Source: Veillonella caviae
GTDB lineage: Bacteria > Bacillota > Negativicutes > Veillonellales > Veillonellaceae
Assembly: GCF_003992125.1 (NCBI RefSeq)
Contig: NZ_RQUY01000017.1
Location: 1 to 44,200 of the forward strand
DNA length: 44,200 nucleotides
Direction: 5' to 3'
Shown here: positions 1 to 9,570 of the stretch, piece by piece
Numbering within the stretch: the stretch's first letter is position 1
Layout: each line of letters opens with the position of its first letter
Made by a program: the position numbers and the translations under genes
Notes under the pieces: generated by a model
Told to the model about the DNA's origin: nothing
The model's input: the letters and a program-made list of their open reading frames with translations, nothing else
Databases searched by the model: none

Positions 1-20
1 GGGCTAGGTTTTATGCAGTG

Positions 21-71
21 AAAAGGGACTGAGAACAAAATGAACAAAAATGTTCATTTTGTTACAGCCCC
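21..71 (-). terminator. Intrinsic terminator of purA, member of a repeated hairpin family
   Basis: Read on the minus strand, the stem starts GGGGCTGTAACAAAATGAAC, turns in a short T-rich loop, returns through TGTTCATTTTGTT and ends near CAGTCCC, followed by TTTTC. It lies about 60 bases after the purA stop. A close relative (same GGGGCTGTAACAAAA arm) ends the hydratase gene at 40178-40218. Confidence 0.8.
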
Positions 72-131
72 TTCTTTTACATTTTTATTAGCTTATAGCA
101 AAATCCTGATGTTCTTTAGGCTCACTCAATT

Positions 132-1433
<1,302 letters not shown>

Positions 1434-1460
1434 TTATGAAAGTCAAAATAATCCATAATC

Positions 1461-1490
1461 ATTATACAACATAGTTTCTCATATGGCGAA
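1461..1490 (-). promoter_or_regulatory. Candidate purA promoter
   Basis: Minus strand: TTCGCC (1485-1490), 18 bases, TATAAT (1461-1466), about 45 bases ahead of the purA start. The -10 is perfect and the -35 is weak. A CGAAC half-site overlaps the -35, but no paired PurR-type box was found here. Confidence 0.4.
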
Positions 1491-1498
1491 CACTATCT

Positions 1499-2347
1499 TT
1501 ATTCCACGTCCATTTTTGCTTTTACAAATGTACCATTTTGCAATTCTCTAAAAGCTTCGCGCAATTCGTCTTGCGTGTTCATGACGATTGGGCCTGCCCA
1601 TGCTACAGGTTCGTCGATGGCGATAGATTCAATGTAGAGCACTTGTGTATCATCGCTTTTTGCTGTGAAAGTTACCGTATCACCAGCAGTGAGTTTCACT
1701 GCCGTTTTTTCCTTCACCACAGTGCCATTGATTTCAATATCACCAATCAAGGTAAAGAGCATAATAGATGCATCTGCTTTCACAGTATGTGTGAAAGTAC
1801 GTCCATTTTCAAGGTGCACATCATAGTAGTTAAGAGGCAAATAGCTACTTTTGTGACCCACGTGATCATGATATGTGCCCACCAAGAGGCGCAAATAACC
1901 ACCGTCGATTTCGATGTCCTCAATCATGTCATTCGTCACCGGATGATATGCAGGATTCGCCATTTTATGTTCCTTAGGCAAATTAAGCCACAATTGTACT
2001 CCCAGTAGGCGTTCTGCAGCAGGCACAAGTTCTTCGTGCATAATACCGGACCCAGCCGTCATCCATTGCACCTCGCCACTATGTACCGCCGCTTCGTTGC
2101 CAAGGCTATCGCGATGCACCATGCCACCTTTATACACATAGCTAATCGTTTCAATGCCGCGGTGCGGATGCATTGGAAACCCTGCTGTATATTCATCAGG
2201 ATTAGTGCTATCAAATGAGTCGAGCATCAAGATAGGATTAAAATCCTTAATCGTTTCACCACCCAACACGCGTACCAATTTCACCCCTGCGCCGTCTACA
2301 GTAGTATACCCTTGTACAGTAGTTTGAATGTTTCTTACATTGCTCAT
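1499..2347 (-). CDS. Pirin family protein
   Basis: A bicupin protein of the pirin family, 282 residues. The N-terminal cupin holds the signature FPMHPHRGIETISYVYKGG (near residue 57) and later SGIMHEE, giving the three His and one Glu that bind iron in pirins. The C-terminal half (from about residue 150) is the second, degenerate cupin. Some bacterial pirins are quercetin dioxygenases and others act in redox sensing; the substrate here cannot be read from sequence. The start follows AAAAGGAACTGAT, a usable ribosome site. It sits alone between purA and the MFS gene, with its own upstream region of about 225 bases. Confidence 0.9.
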   Translation of the reverse strand: MSNVRNIQTTVQGYTTVDGAGVKLVRVLGGETIKDFNPILMLDSFDSTNPDEYTAGFPMHPHRGIETISYVYKGGMVHRDSLGNEAAVHSGEVQWMTAGSGIMHEELVPAAERLLGVQLWLNLPKEHKMANPAYHPVTNDMIEDIEIDGGYLRLLVGTYHDHVGHKSSYLPLNYYDVHLENGRTFTHTVKADASIMLFTLIGDIEINGTVVKEKTAVKLTAGDTVTFTAKSDDTQVLYIESIAIDEPVAWAGPIVMNTQDELREAFRELQNGTFVKAKMDVE

Positions 2348-2463
2348 AGTATCAGTTCCTTTTATGAAAGAATTATAATCGCCGTTATTGTTATCGACAC
2401 TAACTGTGATACACCTTATAAACGCAGAGCTTATGCGACTACGATATAAGTATTTCAGTAATG

Positions 2464-2496
2464 AAAGTGAACTTTTATATCTTTAAAGTTTACTTT
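2464..2496. promoter_or_regulatory. Inverted repeat upstream of the pirin gene
   Basis: AAAGTGAACTTT (2464-2475) and AAAGTTTACTTT (2485-2496) form an inverted repeat with one mismatch, separated by 9 bases, about 120-150 bases ahead of the pirin start. It looks like a regulator site but could belong to the AAAGTGAATTTAC repeats around 3750-3890. The rest of the 2348-2573 gap shows nothing clear. Confidence 0.35.
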
Positions 2497-2573
2497 AATC
2501 ATTTATCTAATTTTATCGATATATTTGGCTTGGATATATCATACCACGGTTTTAGGAGTTGTCAATATGACGG

Positions 2574-3713
2574 CTAAGGCTCTTTCAACCACATACTCAT
2601 AATGAGCCCTACTACACCTACAGGCATTAGCACTTGTAATGCAGGCTGAACACCATATACATCAGCCAAATGTCCTACATAAGGAGATACGAGACCACCT
2701 AATGTAATACCCAGTCCCAATGTAATCCCTGACGCAAATCCTGCATTTTTAGCTAAGTATTTTTGCCCCAACACGGTTATGGGACCATATTGGGAGAATA
2801 CACCAAAGGCCATGGGAATCATAAATCCAAAAAATCCCCATATATTGGGAATATACAGAAACCCTAGCAAAGCCGGTAAAAACACAATGTATCCTAGACG
2901 TATAGTGTTAAGAAATCCAATTCGATCGGATAACCAACCGCCTACATAAGTGAGAATGCCACCAAGGGCAAAATATAAAGTGAGCGCCAAGCTAGACATA
3001 TCCGCAGTGCCGCTCAAAACCGAAATGTACAGAAGAGGAATAAAAATAGACAGCACGGAAAACAAGATAGAGCGGGCAGCAATGACGAAAAATAATTTGC
3101 CAAAACTAGTCCAGTCATTGCGAGCAGCGGAGCTTTCACCAACATCGGCACAACTAGAATCCGTCACCATCGCATCGCCTGTGAAAGCATATATATAAAC
3201 CAATACACCTAGCGCCGCAATACATGAGAATACCCACAAATACGGCGCGCCCCAAGTATACACACCACTAGCAATAAGAGGCCCTAAAGCAAATCCTGCA
3301 CTACCACCTACTGCAAAACGCCCCATGGCATTCCCAATTTCATGAGATTGAGTTCGTTTCACCAACAGAGCTGCCTCGGGATGAAATAAAGCTGCACCAA
3401 CCCCAGCCAATAACGACAAGGCAAGAATCATTTCATAGGACGACACCACTGCAATAGCACTGATAGACACCAATGTCACGAAAAATCCAAGGGGAATAAA
3501 CCAAGGCACACTCCACCGATCCGCCACATATCCCAATACGGGCTGTGCCACCGATGCCACCACAGTATTACAAAAAATAACCGTCGCCGCTTGATAATAA
3601 TTCAACCCATAATGAGAAATAAAAAACGGCAACAACGCCGTAAGAGCCCCTTGCCCAAAATCATTTATACAATGAAAAATAGGCGGCCCATATTTTCGTA
3701 TCGTACCTTTCAT
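2574..3713 (-). CDS. MFS efflux transporter, Fsr-like
   Basis: A polytopic inner-membrane carrier of about 379 residues with roughly 12 hydrophobic segments. The N terminus (IFHCINDFGQGALTALLP, then an ADRWS loop between TM2 and TM3) matches the fosmidomycin-resistance (Fsr) branch of the major facilitator superfamily, which exports drugs or metabolites by proton antiport. A second GGWLSDRIGFLNT loop repeats the signature in the C-terminal half. Two ATGs sit in tandem; GGAGG is only 2 bases from the first (3714-3716) and 5 from the second (3711-3713), so the second is preferred. Its 5' leader contains one copy of a 40-bp repeat whose second copy forms part of the purB terminator. The substrate is unknown. 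Confidence 0.85.
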   Translation of the reverse strand: MKGTIRKYGPPIFHCINDFGQGALTALLPFFISHYGLNYYQAATVIFCNTVVASVAQPVLGYVADRWSVPWFIPLGFFVTLVSISAIAVVSSYEMILALSLLAGVGAALFHPEAALLVKRTQSHEIGNAMGRFAVGGSAGFALGPLIASGVYTWGAPYLWVFSCIAALGVLVYIYAFTGDAMVTDSSCADVGESSAARNDWTSFGKLFFVIAARSILFSVLSIFIPLLYISVLSGTADMSSLALTLYFALGGILTYVGGWLSDRIGFLNTIRLGYIVFLPALLGFLYIPNIWGFFGFMIPMAFGVFSQYGPITVLGQKYLAKNAGFASGITLGLGITLGGLVSPYVGHLADVYGVQPALQVLMPVGVVGLIMSMWLKEP

Positions 3714-3728
3714 CATTACCTCCTTTCC

Positions 3729-3892
3729 ATGATAAAACGGACTGCTACCTTTCCAAAAGTGAATTTACCTTCCTTAGGTGTTAAAATACATTGAGAAAAA
3801 GACCGGATGCCTTCCTGAAAGTGAATTTACTTTCCAACAGGCATATAGAACTATGATAAAACGGACTGCTACCTTTCCAAAAGTGAATTTAC
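3729..3892. repeat. Exact 40-bp direct repeat with a decayed third copy
   Basis: The 40 bases at 3729-3768 are repeated without change at 3853-3892. Each begins ATGATAAAACGGACTGCTAC and ends AAAAGTGAATTTAC. A shorter degenerate version (GAAAGTGAATTTAC) lies between them at about 3817-3830. The right copy is the left arm of the purB terminator; the left copy abuts the ribosome site of the MFS gene. This suggests local duplication of a terminator arm. Confidence 0.85.
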
Positions 3893-3949
3893 GTAGCCCC
3901 CAAAGGGGGCGTTAAGCGTACTGAACTTTTGGGAAGGTGGCAGTCCGTT
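3860..3949 (-). terminator. Long composite terminator of purB
   Basis: An outer stem (AACGGACTG... with CAGTCCGTT, continuing through TACCTTTCCAAAAGT) encloses an inner stem whose minus-strand text is TACGCTTAACGCCCCC, loop TTTG, GGGGGCTACGTA. It begins 7 bases after the purB stop. The inner part recurs at 27508-27589 and 31707-31778. Confidence 0.75.
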
Positions 3950-3956
3950 GCATAGA

Positions 3957-5252
3957 TTATAATCCGAAACGCGCCATGATCGTATCCACATGTCTCAAGA
4001 GTTTTTGCGGATCAAAGCATGCGTCAATTTCTTCATCAGTCATGTATTGTTTAATATTTTCATCAGATTTCAAACCAGTAGCAAAGTCTTTACCTTCAAG
4101 CCAACGGTTCATTGCGTGTTTCTGTACCCAGCGATACGCTTCATCCCGTACAGCACCTTTATCAACAAGGTGAGTCAAAATTGTTTGGCTAAACAACAAG
4201 CCACCTGTGAGGTTAAGGTTTTTAATCATTGTATCTGGGTATACCAATAATTTATCAATCGTGCGAATCGTTAAATGCAACATATAATTTAATGTAATCG
4301 TTGCATCTGGTAAAATGACACGTTCTACAGAACTATGGGAAATATCACGTTCATGCCACAACGCTTGGTCTTCAAAGGCAGATTGCGCATAACCTCTGAG
4401 CAAACGTGCCAAACCACAGATTCTTTCACAAGTAATAGGATTGCGTTTATGAGGCATGGCAGAAGAACCCTTTTGTTTAGGACTGAAATATTCCTCAGCT
4501 TCGCGCACTTCTGTACGTTGCAAATGACGAATTTCCTTTGCAATTTTGTCTAGTGTACCGCCAATAACAGCAATAGTAGAAATCAATTCCGCATGACGGT
4601 CACGTTGTACCACTTGGGTTGCGATTTTAACAGGTTCAAGACCAAGTTTTTCGCACACATATTGTTCTACGAATGGATCGATATTAGAATAGGTCCCCAC
4701 TGCACCGGATACTTTGCCAACAGCAACACTTTTACGAGCATGCTCAAGACGTTCTATATCACGTTCTACCTCAGCCATCCAAAGACATAGTTTTAAACCA
4801 AATGTAGTAGGTTCACCGTGAATACCGTGAGTACGACCAATCATCAACGTATGTTTGAATTCCGCTGCACGACGACGCAACACATCATGCAATGTTTTCA
4901 AATCATTAAGCAAAATATCGCATGCTTGTTTCATCATATATCCCAATGCAGTATCCTTAACATCAGTAGAAGTAAGACCTAAATGGATATATTTCGCCGC
5001 TTCTGGACCTACATATTCCCCCACAGCTGTAACGAAGGAAATGATGTCGTGATTCGTTTCTCGTTCGATTTCATGGATGCGCTCCACATCAAAATTACCC
5101 TTTTCTCGAATAATCTTTGCCGCTTCCTTAGGAATGACGCCCAACTCGGCTTGCGCTTCAGATGCTAAGGTTTCCACCAACAACATAGTGTCAAACTCAT
5201 TGCGCTCGCTCCAAATATGGCCCATTTCTTCTCGTGTATAACGTGGTATCAT
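3957..5252 (-). CDS. purB: Adenylosuccinate lyase
   Basis: PurB removes fumarate from SAICAR and from adenylosuccinate, serving both the IMP pathway and AMP synthesis. The 431-residue protein carries the fumarase/aspartase superfamily signature GSSAMPHKRNP near residue 260, the TSTDVKDT segment near residue 90 and the GRTHGIHGEPTTFG segment near residue 140. The length is normal. The ATG at 5250-5252 is chosen because AAAGGAGA lies 5 bases upstream; a longer reading adds ten residues and would swallow that site. It has its own promoter and possible PurR-type boxes, and ends at a long hairpin terminator. Confidence 0.96.
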   Translation of the reverse strand: MIPRYTREEMGHIWSERNEFDTMLLVETLASEAQAELGVIPKEAAKIIREKGNFDVERIHEIERETNHDIISFVTAVGEYVGPEAAKYIHLGLTSTDVKDTALGYMMKQACDILLNDLKTLHDVLRRRAAEFKHTLMIGRTHGIHGEPTTFGLKLCLWMAEVERDIERLEHARKSVAVGKVSGAVGTYSNIDPFVEQYVCEKLGLEPVKIATQVVQRDRHAELISTIAVIGGTLDKIAKEIRHLQRTEVREAEEYFSPKQKGSSAMPHKRNPITCERICGLARLLRGYAQSAFEDQALWHERDISHSSVERVILPDATITLNYMLHLTIRTIDKLLVYPDTMIKNLNLTGGLLFSQTILTHLVDKGAVRDEAYRWVQKHAMNRWLEGKDFATGLKSDENIKQYMTDEEIDACFDPQKLLRHVDTIMARFGL

Positions 5253-5293
5253 GATGTCTCCTTTGCATGATGAAAGTATCAATATATACGATT

Positions 5294-5322
5294 ATTGTAC
5301 CATATGAAAAAGCACGGTTCAA
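5294..5322 (-). promoter_or_regulatory. purB promoter
   Basis: Minus strand: TTGAAC (5317-5322), 17 bases, TACAAT (5294-5299), about 42 bases upstream of the start codon. Good match and ideal spacing for a housekeeping sigma factor. Confidence 0.65.
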
Positions 5323-5336
5323 TAAAAACAGCGTCA

Positions 5337-5381
5337 TTTTCCGAATAATATATATATTAGTTTTTATTAACGTTCGGCTTT
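5337..5381. promoter_or_regulatory. Possible PurR-type box pair
   Basis: TTTTCCGAATAAT (5337-5349) and AACGTTCGGCTTT (5369-5381) are inverted copies resembling the Bacillus PurR box AWWWCCGAACWWT. They sit just upstream of the purB -35. The spacer is 19 bases rather than the usual 16-17 and one box has CCGAAT, so this is a suggestion only. Confidence 0.4.
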
Positions 5382-5410
5382 GTGTGAATGAGTTCCATAC
5401 TCTCAATCAT

Positions 5411-5437
5411 ATATAAAATTGAGCTCTAATTTTATAT
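5411..5437. promoter_or_regulatory. Inverted repeat between purB and the small membrane protein gene
   Basis: ATATAAAATT (5411-5420) and AATTTTATAT (5428-5437) are perfect 10-bp arms around GAGCTCT. The site lies in the divergent promoter region and could be an operator for either gene; low-complexity AT sequence weakens the case. Confidence 0.35.
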
Positions 5438-5520
5438 CAACCATCTTCTGTTATGACTGTATTCTATGCTACTATTATAATAATGAATTCCAACTACAAA
5501 AGGAAAAGGAGATATACATT

Positions 5521-5925
5521 ATGGCTAAACACCAACGCCAAGGGCGCCCTACAAAACCAAAAGAATCCACCACATCCACCACAGTTTTAAAATCATTTTT
5601 TGTCATCAGTTTTATCAGCTTAGGCTTATTAGTATTCAACAATGTATCAATTAACTGGATACTAGGCGTATTCGCAGTAGATATCATCGTATCACTAACC
5701 TATGTAATATTGAATAAAAACCATATTACTGAATCAAAAGCAGTGCGTAACAATGTACGTCGCATCGTGGCATTTTTAATTATGCTTATAACGATGTTCT
5801 TTTATGCCCTTGCCTTATGGCGCGTGGATCAATACACTCCAGAAATGCAAATCACATTGTTCATCGGTGGCGCCATCATTTATTATGCGGTGTTTAATAG
5901 CACGAAAGATGTGTTAACGAAATAA
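5521..5925 (+). CDS. Small four-helix membrane protein of unknown function
   Basis: A 134-residue protein with a basic, Thr/Ser-rich N terminus (MAKHQRQGRPTKPKEST) and about four hydrophobic segments (residues ~24-45, 48-66, 82-101, 109-125). No family was recognised. The ATG at 5521 follows AAAGGAGA by 8 bases; the frame is open upstream, but those codons lie across the promoter. A TATAAT (5476-5481) with a weak ATGACT upstream probably drives it. It is divergent from purB and faces the meaB gene across a shared strong hairpin at 6100-6187. Confidence 0.8.
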   Translation: MAKHQRQGRPTKPKESTTSTTVLKSFFVISFISLGLLVFNNVSINWILGVFAVDIIVSLTYVILNKNHITESKAVRNNVRRIVAFLIMLITMFFYALALWRVDQYTPEMQITLFIGGAIIYYAVFNSTKDVLTK

Positions 5926-6062
5926 AAGACTTCAATCAAATGATTATGCCTATTGTTATGCCCAAACAGGCATACTTCGGTGTTGCGGAGCAGACCTAAG
6001 TATTGTCCCCCTCCTAGTTACTATATTCGACAAATCGCTAGAATAAAATAATTTAAGAATAA

Positions 6063-6226
6063 GCTGACCTATTCTCATGACGGTATCAAGTGTTCATGAC
6101 ATAAAAATACCCCATTCCTCAAAATCCACGCCTGTTTTCGCGCCTTCGCGCGGGCGAAAGGATTTTTACGGAATGGGGTATTTTATGTTCAGCTAACTTT
6201 ATCTAATCTTATGAGAATAGGTCGGC
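6063..6226. repeat. Hairpin element with flanking inverted repeats
   Basis: Perfect 13-bp arms GACCTATTCTCAT (6066-6078) and ATGAGAATAGGTC (6211-6223), extended by a few wobble pairs, bracket the strong terminator hairpin at 6100-6187. The whole is about 160 bases with no coding potential. It resembles a small non-coding mobile or repeat unit, or simply a very long structured 3' end. The rest of the gap 5926-6238 also holds a small hairpin ATGCC-CAAACA-GGCAT at about 5972. Confidence 0.5.
6100..6187. terminator. Bidirectional terminator between the small membrane protein and meaB
   Basis: CATAAAAATACCCCATTCC pairs with GGAATGGGGTATTTTATG; inside are AAAATCC/GGATTTT and a GC-rich tip with TTTCGCGCC. 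A-rich and T-rich flanks suit termination in both directions for the convergent genes. Confidence 0.75.
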
Positions 6227-6238
6227 CCGCATCCAAAG

Positions 6239-7384
6239 CTATTTAGTAAGCGATTTGTCAAATACGCTAACTAGTTCTTGTACGGCTTGGGACTCCGACA
6301 TTTTCCCTCTCAGTACGGCATCTTCCACTTCGCCCATACGACCTTGGATGACGATATTATTGAAAAACAGATTGTGCAAGTGTTCATCAATCATTTCTCT
6401 CACCCATTGCAGAGATTGATTTTGACGGCGCTTTAAGAATACACCGTTCTCTTTGCCTTGTGCCGCAAATTGTTGAATGAGATCCCATAGTTCAGGCAAC
6501 CCCTGTTTCGTCACTGCGGAACAGGTATAAGCCCTAGTTTTCCATTGTTCGGTAGCAGGCCGAATATAATGGAGCATACGCTCATAATCACTACGGGCGA
6601 TTTGAGCTCGTTTTAAATTATCACCATCTGCTTTATTAACTACAATAGCATCAGCTAATTCCATAACACCTTTTTTGATACCTTGCAGTTCATCTCCAGC
6701 GCCGGTGAGGACGATAAGCATAAAGAAGTCCACCATAGAGCGAACTGTCACTTCACTTTGTCCAACACCAACGGTTTCTACGAGGATGACATCATAACCA
6801 GCGGCTTCACAGAGGAGCATTGTTTCTCTACTCTTCCGTGCTACGCCACCTAAAGTGCCCCCTGCTGGGGACGGGCGAATATAAGCATTAGGATGTTTCG
6901 TCAACGTTTCCATCCGCGTTTTATCACCTAAAATACTGCCCTTCGTAACTTGGCTCGTTGGGTCTACGGCGAGAACTGCTACCTTTAAACCTGCTTCAAT
7001 GAGCATATTACCAAAGGCTTCTATAATGGTACTTTTACCAGCACCAGGCACACCAGTAATACCGATGCGAAGGGCTTTACCTGTGCGAGGCAACACAGAT
7101 TGTAAGACTTGTTGGGCTAAATCAAAATGGTTCTTATTATTGCTTTCAACTAAGGTGATGGCCCGTGAAAGTATAACGCGATCCCCCTGCTCGATACCGC
7201 GTATATAATCGGCAACGGTCAATTTTTTCCGCCGTGTCACGGGCGATACGGAAGGCGCCAGATGTTTTGTGCTCGTCATAAGGCCATCATGCATATCGTT
7301 GACCCCTTTCATGACACGGCACGCAAAGGTATCATCACCCTTTGCTTTTTCTGGCACCCAATCCGGTTTATACGTATCAGTCAT
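6239..7384 (-). CDS. meaB: Methylmalonyl-CoA mutase-associated GTPase (MeaB/ArgK type)
   Basis: A G3E-class P-loop GTPase of 381 residues that protects methylmalonyl-CoA mutase and gates its cofactor loading and repair. Visible motifs: Walker [10 protein letters not shown] near residue 110, [20 protein letters not shown] near residue 140, the [16 protein letters not shown] switch region, ETVGVGQSE, and NKADGDN for guanine recognition near residue 250. The C-terminal helix region is the dimerisation arm typical of MeaB. The start overlaps the end of mutB by 8 bases (ATGACTGA), with little independent ribosome site, so translation is probably coupled. Third and last gene of the mutA-mutB-meaB operon. 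Confidence 0.95.
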   Translation of the reverse strand: MTDTYKPDWVPEKAKGDDTFACRVMKGVNDMHDGLMTSTKHLAPSVSPVTRRKKLTVADYIRGIEQGDRVILSRAITLVESNNKNHFDLAQQVLQSVLPRTGKALRIGITGVPGAGKSTIIEAFGNMLIEAGLKVAVLAVDPTSQVTKGSILGDKTRMETLTKHPNAYIRPSPAGGTLGGVARKSRETMLLCEAAGYDVILVETVGVGQSEVTVRSMVDFFMLIVLTGAGDELQGIKKGVMELADAIVVNKADGDNLKRAQIARSDYERMLHYIRPATEQWKTRAYTCSAVTKQGLPELWDLIQQFAAQGKENGVFLKRRQNQSLQWVREMIDEHLHNLFFNNIVIQGRMGEVEDAVLRGKMSESQAVQELVSVFDKSLTK

Positions 7385-9566
7385 TATCTTCGTCTTGAAC
7401 GTGGGCAGTTAATGTTTCAAGTAGTTTTTTAGCTGCTACTGGAAGAACTGTGCCCGGTCCAAAGATAGCTACAGCGCCATGTTCGCGTAAAAATTCATAA
7501 TCTTGAGCAGGGATTACGCCACCAATGGCTACGAGAATATCACCACGACCGCGTTTATTAAGCTCATCTACGAGTTGTGGCAACAATGTTTTATGACCTG
7601 CTGCAAGGGAGCTAAATCCGACGATATGCACGTCGTTATCCACTGCATCTTGCGCAGTTTCTTCTGGGGTTTGGAACAACGGTCCGATATCTACGTCAAA
7701 GCCCATATCCGCGAAGGATGTAGCAATAACTTTGGCGCCACGGTCATGACCATCTTGCCCCATTTTAGCAATCATAATACGAGGGCGACGACCTTCTATA
7801 TCTTCGAAATCATCCGCCATTTGACGTACTTCTTTGATAACATCGTCATCTTCAAATTCGCTGGAATATACACCAGAGATAGAGCGGATAACCGCTTTAT
7901 GACGGCCGCAGACTTTTTCTACAGCGAAAGAAATCTCACCCAAAGATGCGCGGGCACGAGCCGCTTCAAGCGCAAGGGCAAGCAAGTTACCTTCGCCCGA
8001 TTCTGTAGCATTCGTAATCGCTTCTAGGCACGATTGAACTCGATCTTCATCGCGATTAGCACGCAATTGTTCGAGGCGGCGGATTTGCGCTTCACGAACT
8101 GCTGTATTATCTACGTCGAGGATATCTAATGGGTCTTCTTTATCGAGCCGATATTTATTAATACCGATAATAGCCTCACGGCCAGAGTCGATACGAGCTT
8201 GACGACGGGCTGCCGCTTCTTCGATACGCATCTTAGGAAGTCCTGTATCAATCGCTTTCGCCATACCACCAAGGGATTCGATTTCTTGAATATGTCCCCA
8301 CGCACGACGAATCAATTCGTCTGTTAACGCTTCTACATAATAGGAACCGCCCCATGGGTCGATAACTTTACATACTTTCGTTTCATCTTGAATATATAAT
8401 TGCGTATTACGCGCAATGCGAGCAGAGAAGTCTGTAGGGAGCGCAATGGCTTCGTCCAATGCGTTCGTATGAAGTGATTGGGTATGACCGAGGGCGGCGC
8501 CCATAGCTTCCATACAAGTACGTGCCACATTGTTGAATGGATCTTGTTCTGTAAGCGACCAACCAGATGTTTGACTATGTGTACGCAATGCCATGGATTT
8601 CGGATTTTCAGAACCGAAGCTTTTAATAATCTTAGCCCACAACATACGAGCAGCACGCATTTTCGCCACTTCCATAAAATAGTTTTTGCCGATAGCCCAG
8701 AAGAAGGACAATCGCGGTGCGAATTGGTCAACATGAAGTCCTGCATTAACACCGGTACGAATATATTCAAGACCATCCGCCAACGTGTATCCTAATTCAA
8801 TATCCGCTGTAGCACCGGCTTCCTGCATATGATACCCAGAAATAGAAATACTATTAAATTTAGGCATATATTGAGATGTATACGAAAAGATATCGCCAAT
8901 GATACGCATGGACGTAGCTGGAGGATAAATATAGGTATTACGTACCATGAATTCTTTGAGGATATCATTTTGAATAGTCCCTGCCATAACCTTTTTATCT
9001 ACACCTTGTTCTTCACCAGCTAAAATGTAGAACGCCATGACTGGCAATACGGCACCATTCATAGTCATAGATACAGACATTTGGTCCAATGGAATGCCAG
9101 AGAACAATATTTCCATATCAAGAATAGAATCTACTGCAACACCAGCCTTACCAACGTCACCTACAACGCGAGGATGATCCGAGTCATACCCGCGATGTGT
9201 AGCAAGGTCAAAAGCGATGGACAAACCTTTTTGACCAGCCGCCAGGTTGCGGCGATAGAACGCATTAGATTCTTCTGCAGTAGAAAAACCGGCGTACTGG
9301 CGTACTGTCCAAGGACGAGTTACATACATAGTGGAATAAGGTCCACGTAGAAATGGAGGAACACCTGCCATATAATCAAGGTGCGTCATGCCTTCATAAT
9401 CCATTTCCGTATAGAGCGGTTTCAACTGAATTTGCTCCATCGTTGTATGATACAATTCTTCAAAGCTTTTACCCGTCTCTTGTTGTAGTTCCTTAAGCCA
9501 TGCATCACGAGAGGTAGCATGCTGCGAACCGAGATCAAGAGAAGAGAAATCAGGATTTTTAAACAT
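7377..9566 (-). CDS. mutB: Methylmalonyl-CoA mutase large (alpha) subunit
   Basis: The B12-dependent catalytic subunit that interconverts succinyl-CoA and (R)-methylmalonyl-CoA, the key carbon rearrangement in propionate formation. The 729-residue protein has the N-terminal CoA-binding TIM barrel (e.g. [37 protein letters not shown]) and a C-terminal cobalamin domain with the base-off motif D-x-H-x-x-G at about residues 605-610 ([11 protein letters not shown]). The start at 9564-9566 is preferred because AAAGGGA precedes it by about 9 bases; 11 extra upstream codons overlap mutA. Only 4 bases separate it from the mutA stop. Confidence 0.97.
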   Translation of the reverse strand: MFKNPDFSSLDLGSQHATSRDAWLKELQQETGKSFEELYHTTMEQIQLKPLYTEMDYEGMTHLDYMAGVPPFLRGPYSTMYVTRPWTVRQYAGFSTAEESNAFYRRNLAAGQKGLSIAFDLATHRGYDSDHPRVVGDVGKAGVAVDSILDMEILFSGIPLDQMSVSMTMNGAVLPVMAFYILAGEEQGVDKKVMAGTIQNDILKEFMVRNTYIYPPATSMRIIGDIFSYTSQYMPKFNSISISGYHMQEAGATADIELGYTLADGLEYIRTGVNAGLHVDQFAPRLSFFWAIGKNYFMEVAKMRAARMLWAKIIKSFGSENPKSMALRTHSQTSGWSLTEQDPFNNVARTCMEAMGAALGHTQSLHTNALDEAIALPTDFSARIARNTQLYIQDETKVCKVIDPWGGSYYVEALTDELIRRAWGHIQEIESLGGMAKAIDTGLPKMRIEEAAARRQARIDSGREAIIGINKYRLDKEDPLDILDVDNTAVREAQIRRLEQLRANRDEDRVQSCLEAITNATESGEGNLLALALEAARARASLGEISFAVEKVCGRHKAVIRSISGVYSSEFEDDDVIKEVRQMADDFEDIEGRRPRIMIAKMGQDGHDRGAKVIATSFADMGFDVDIGPLFQTPEETAQDAVDNDVHIVGFSSLAAGHKTLLPQLVDELNKRGRGDILVAIGGVIPAQDYEFLREHGAVAIFGPGTVLPVAAKKLLETLTAHVQDEDND

Positions 9567-9570
9567 GAGC

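Noticed and set aside
1491-1500. PurR-type box pair upstream of purA
   Set aside because: Only one CGAAC half-site was visible, without a partner at the right distance.
7503-8027. Plus-strand 174-codon frame inside mutB
   Set aside because: Shadow of a strongly conserved enzyme gene; composition rich in Cys, His and Phe is typical of antisense frames here.
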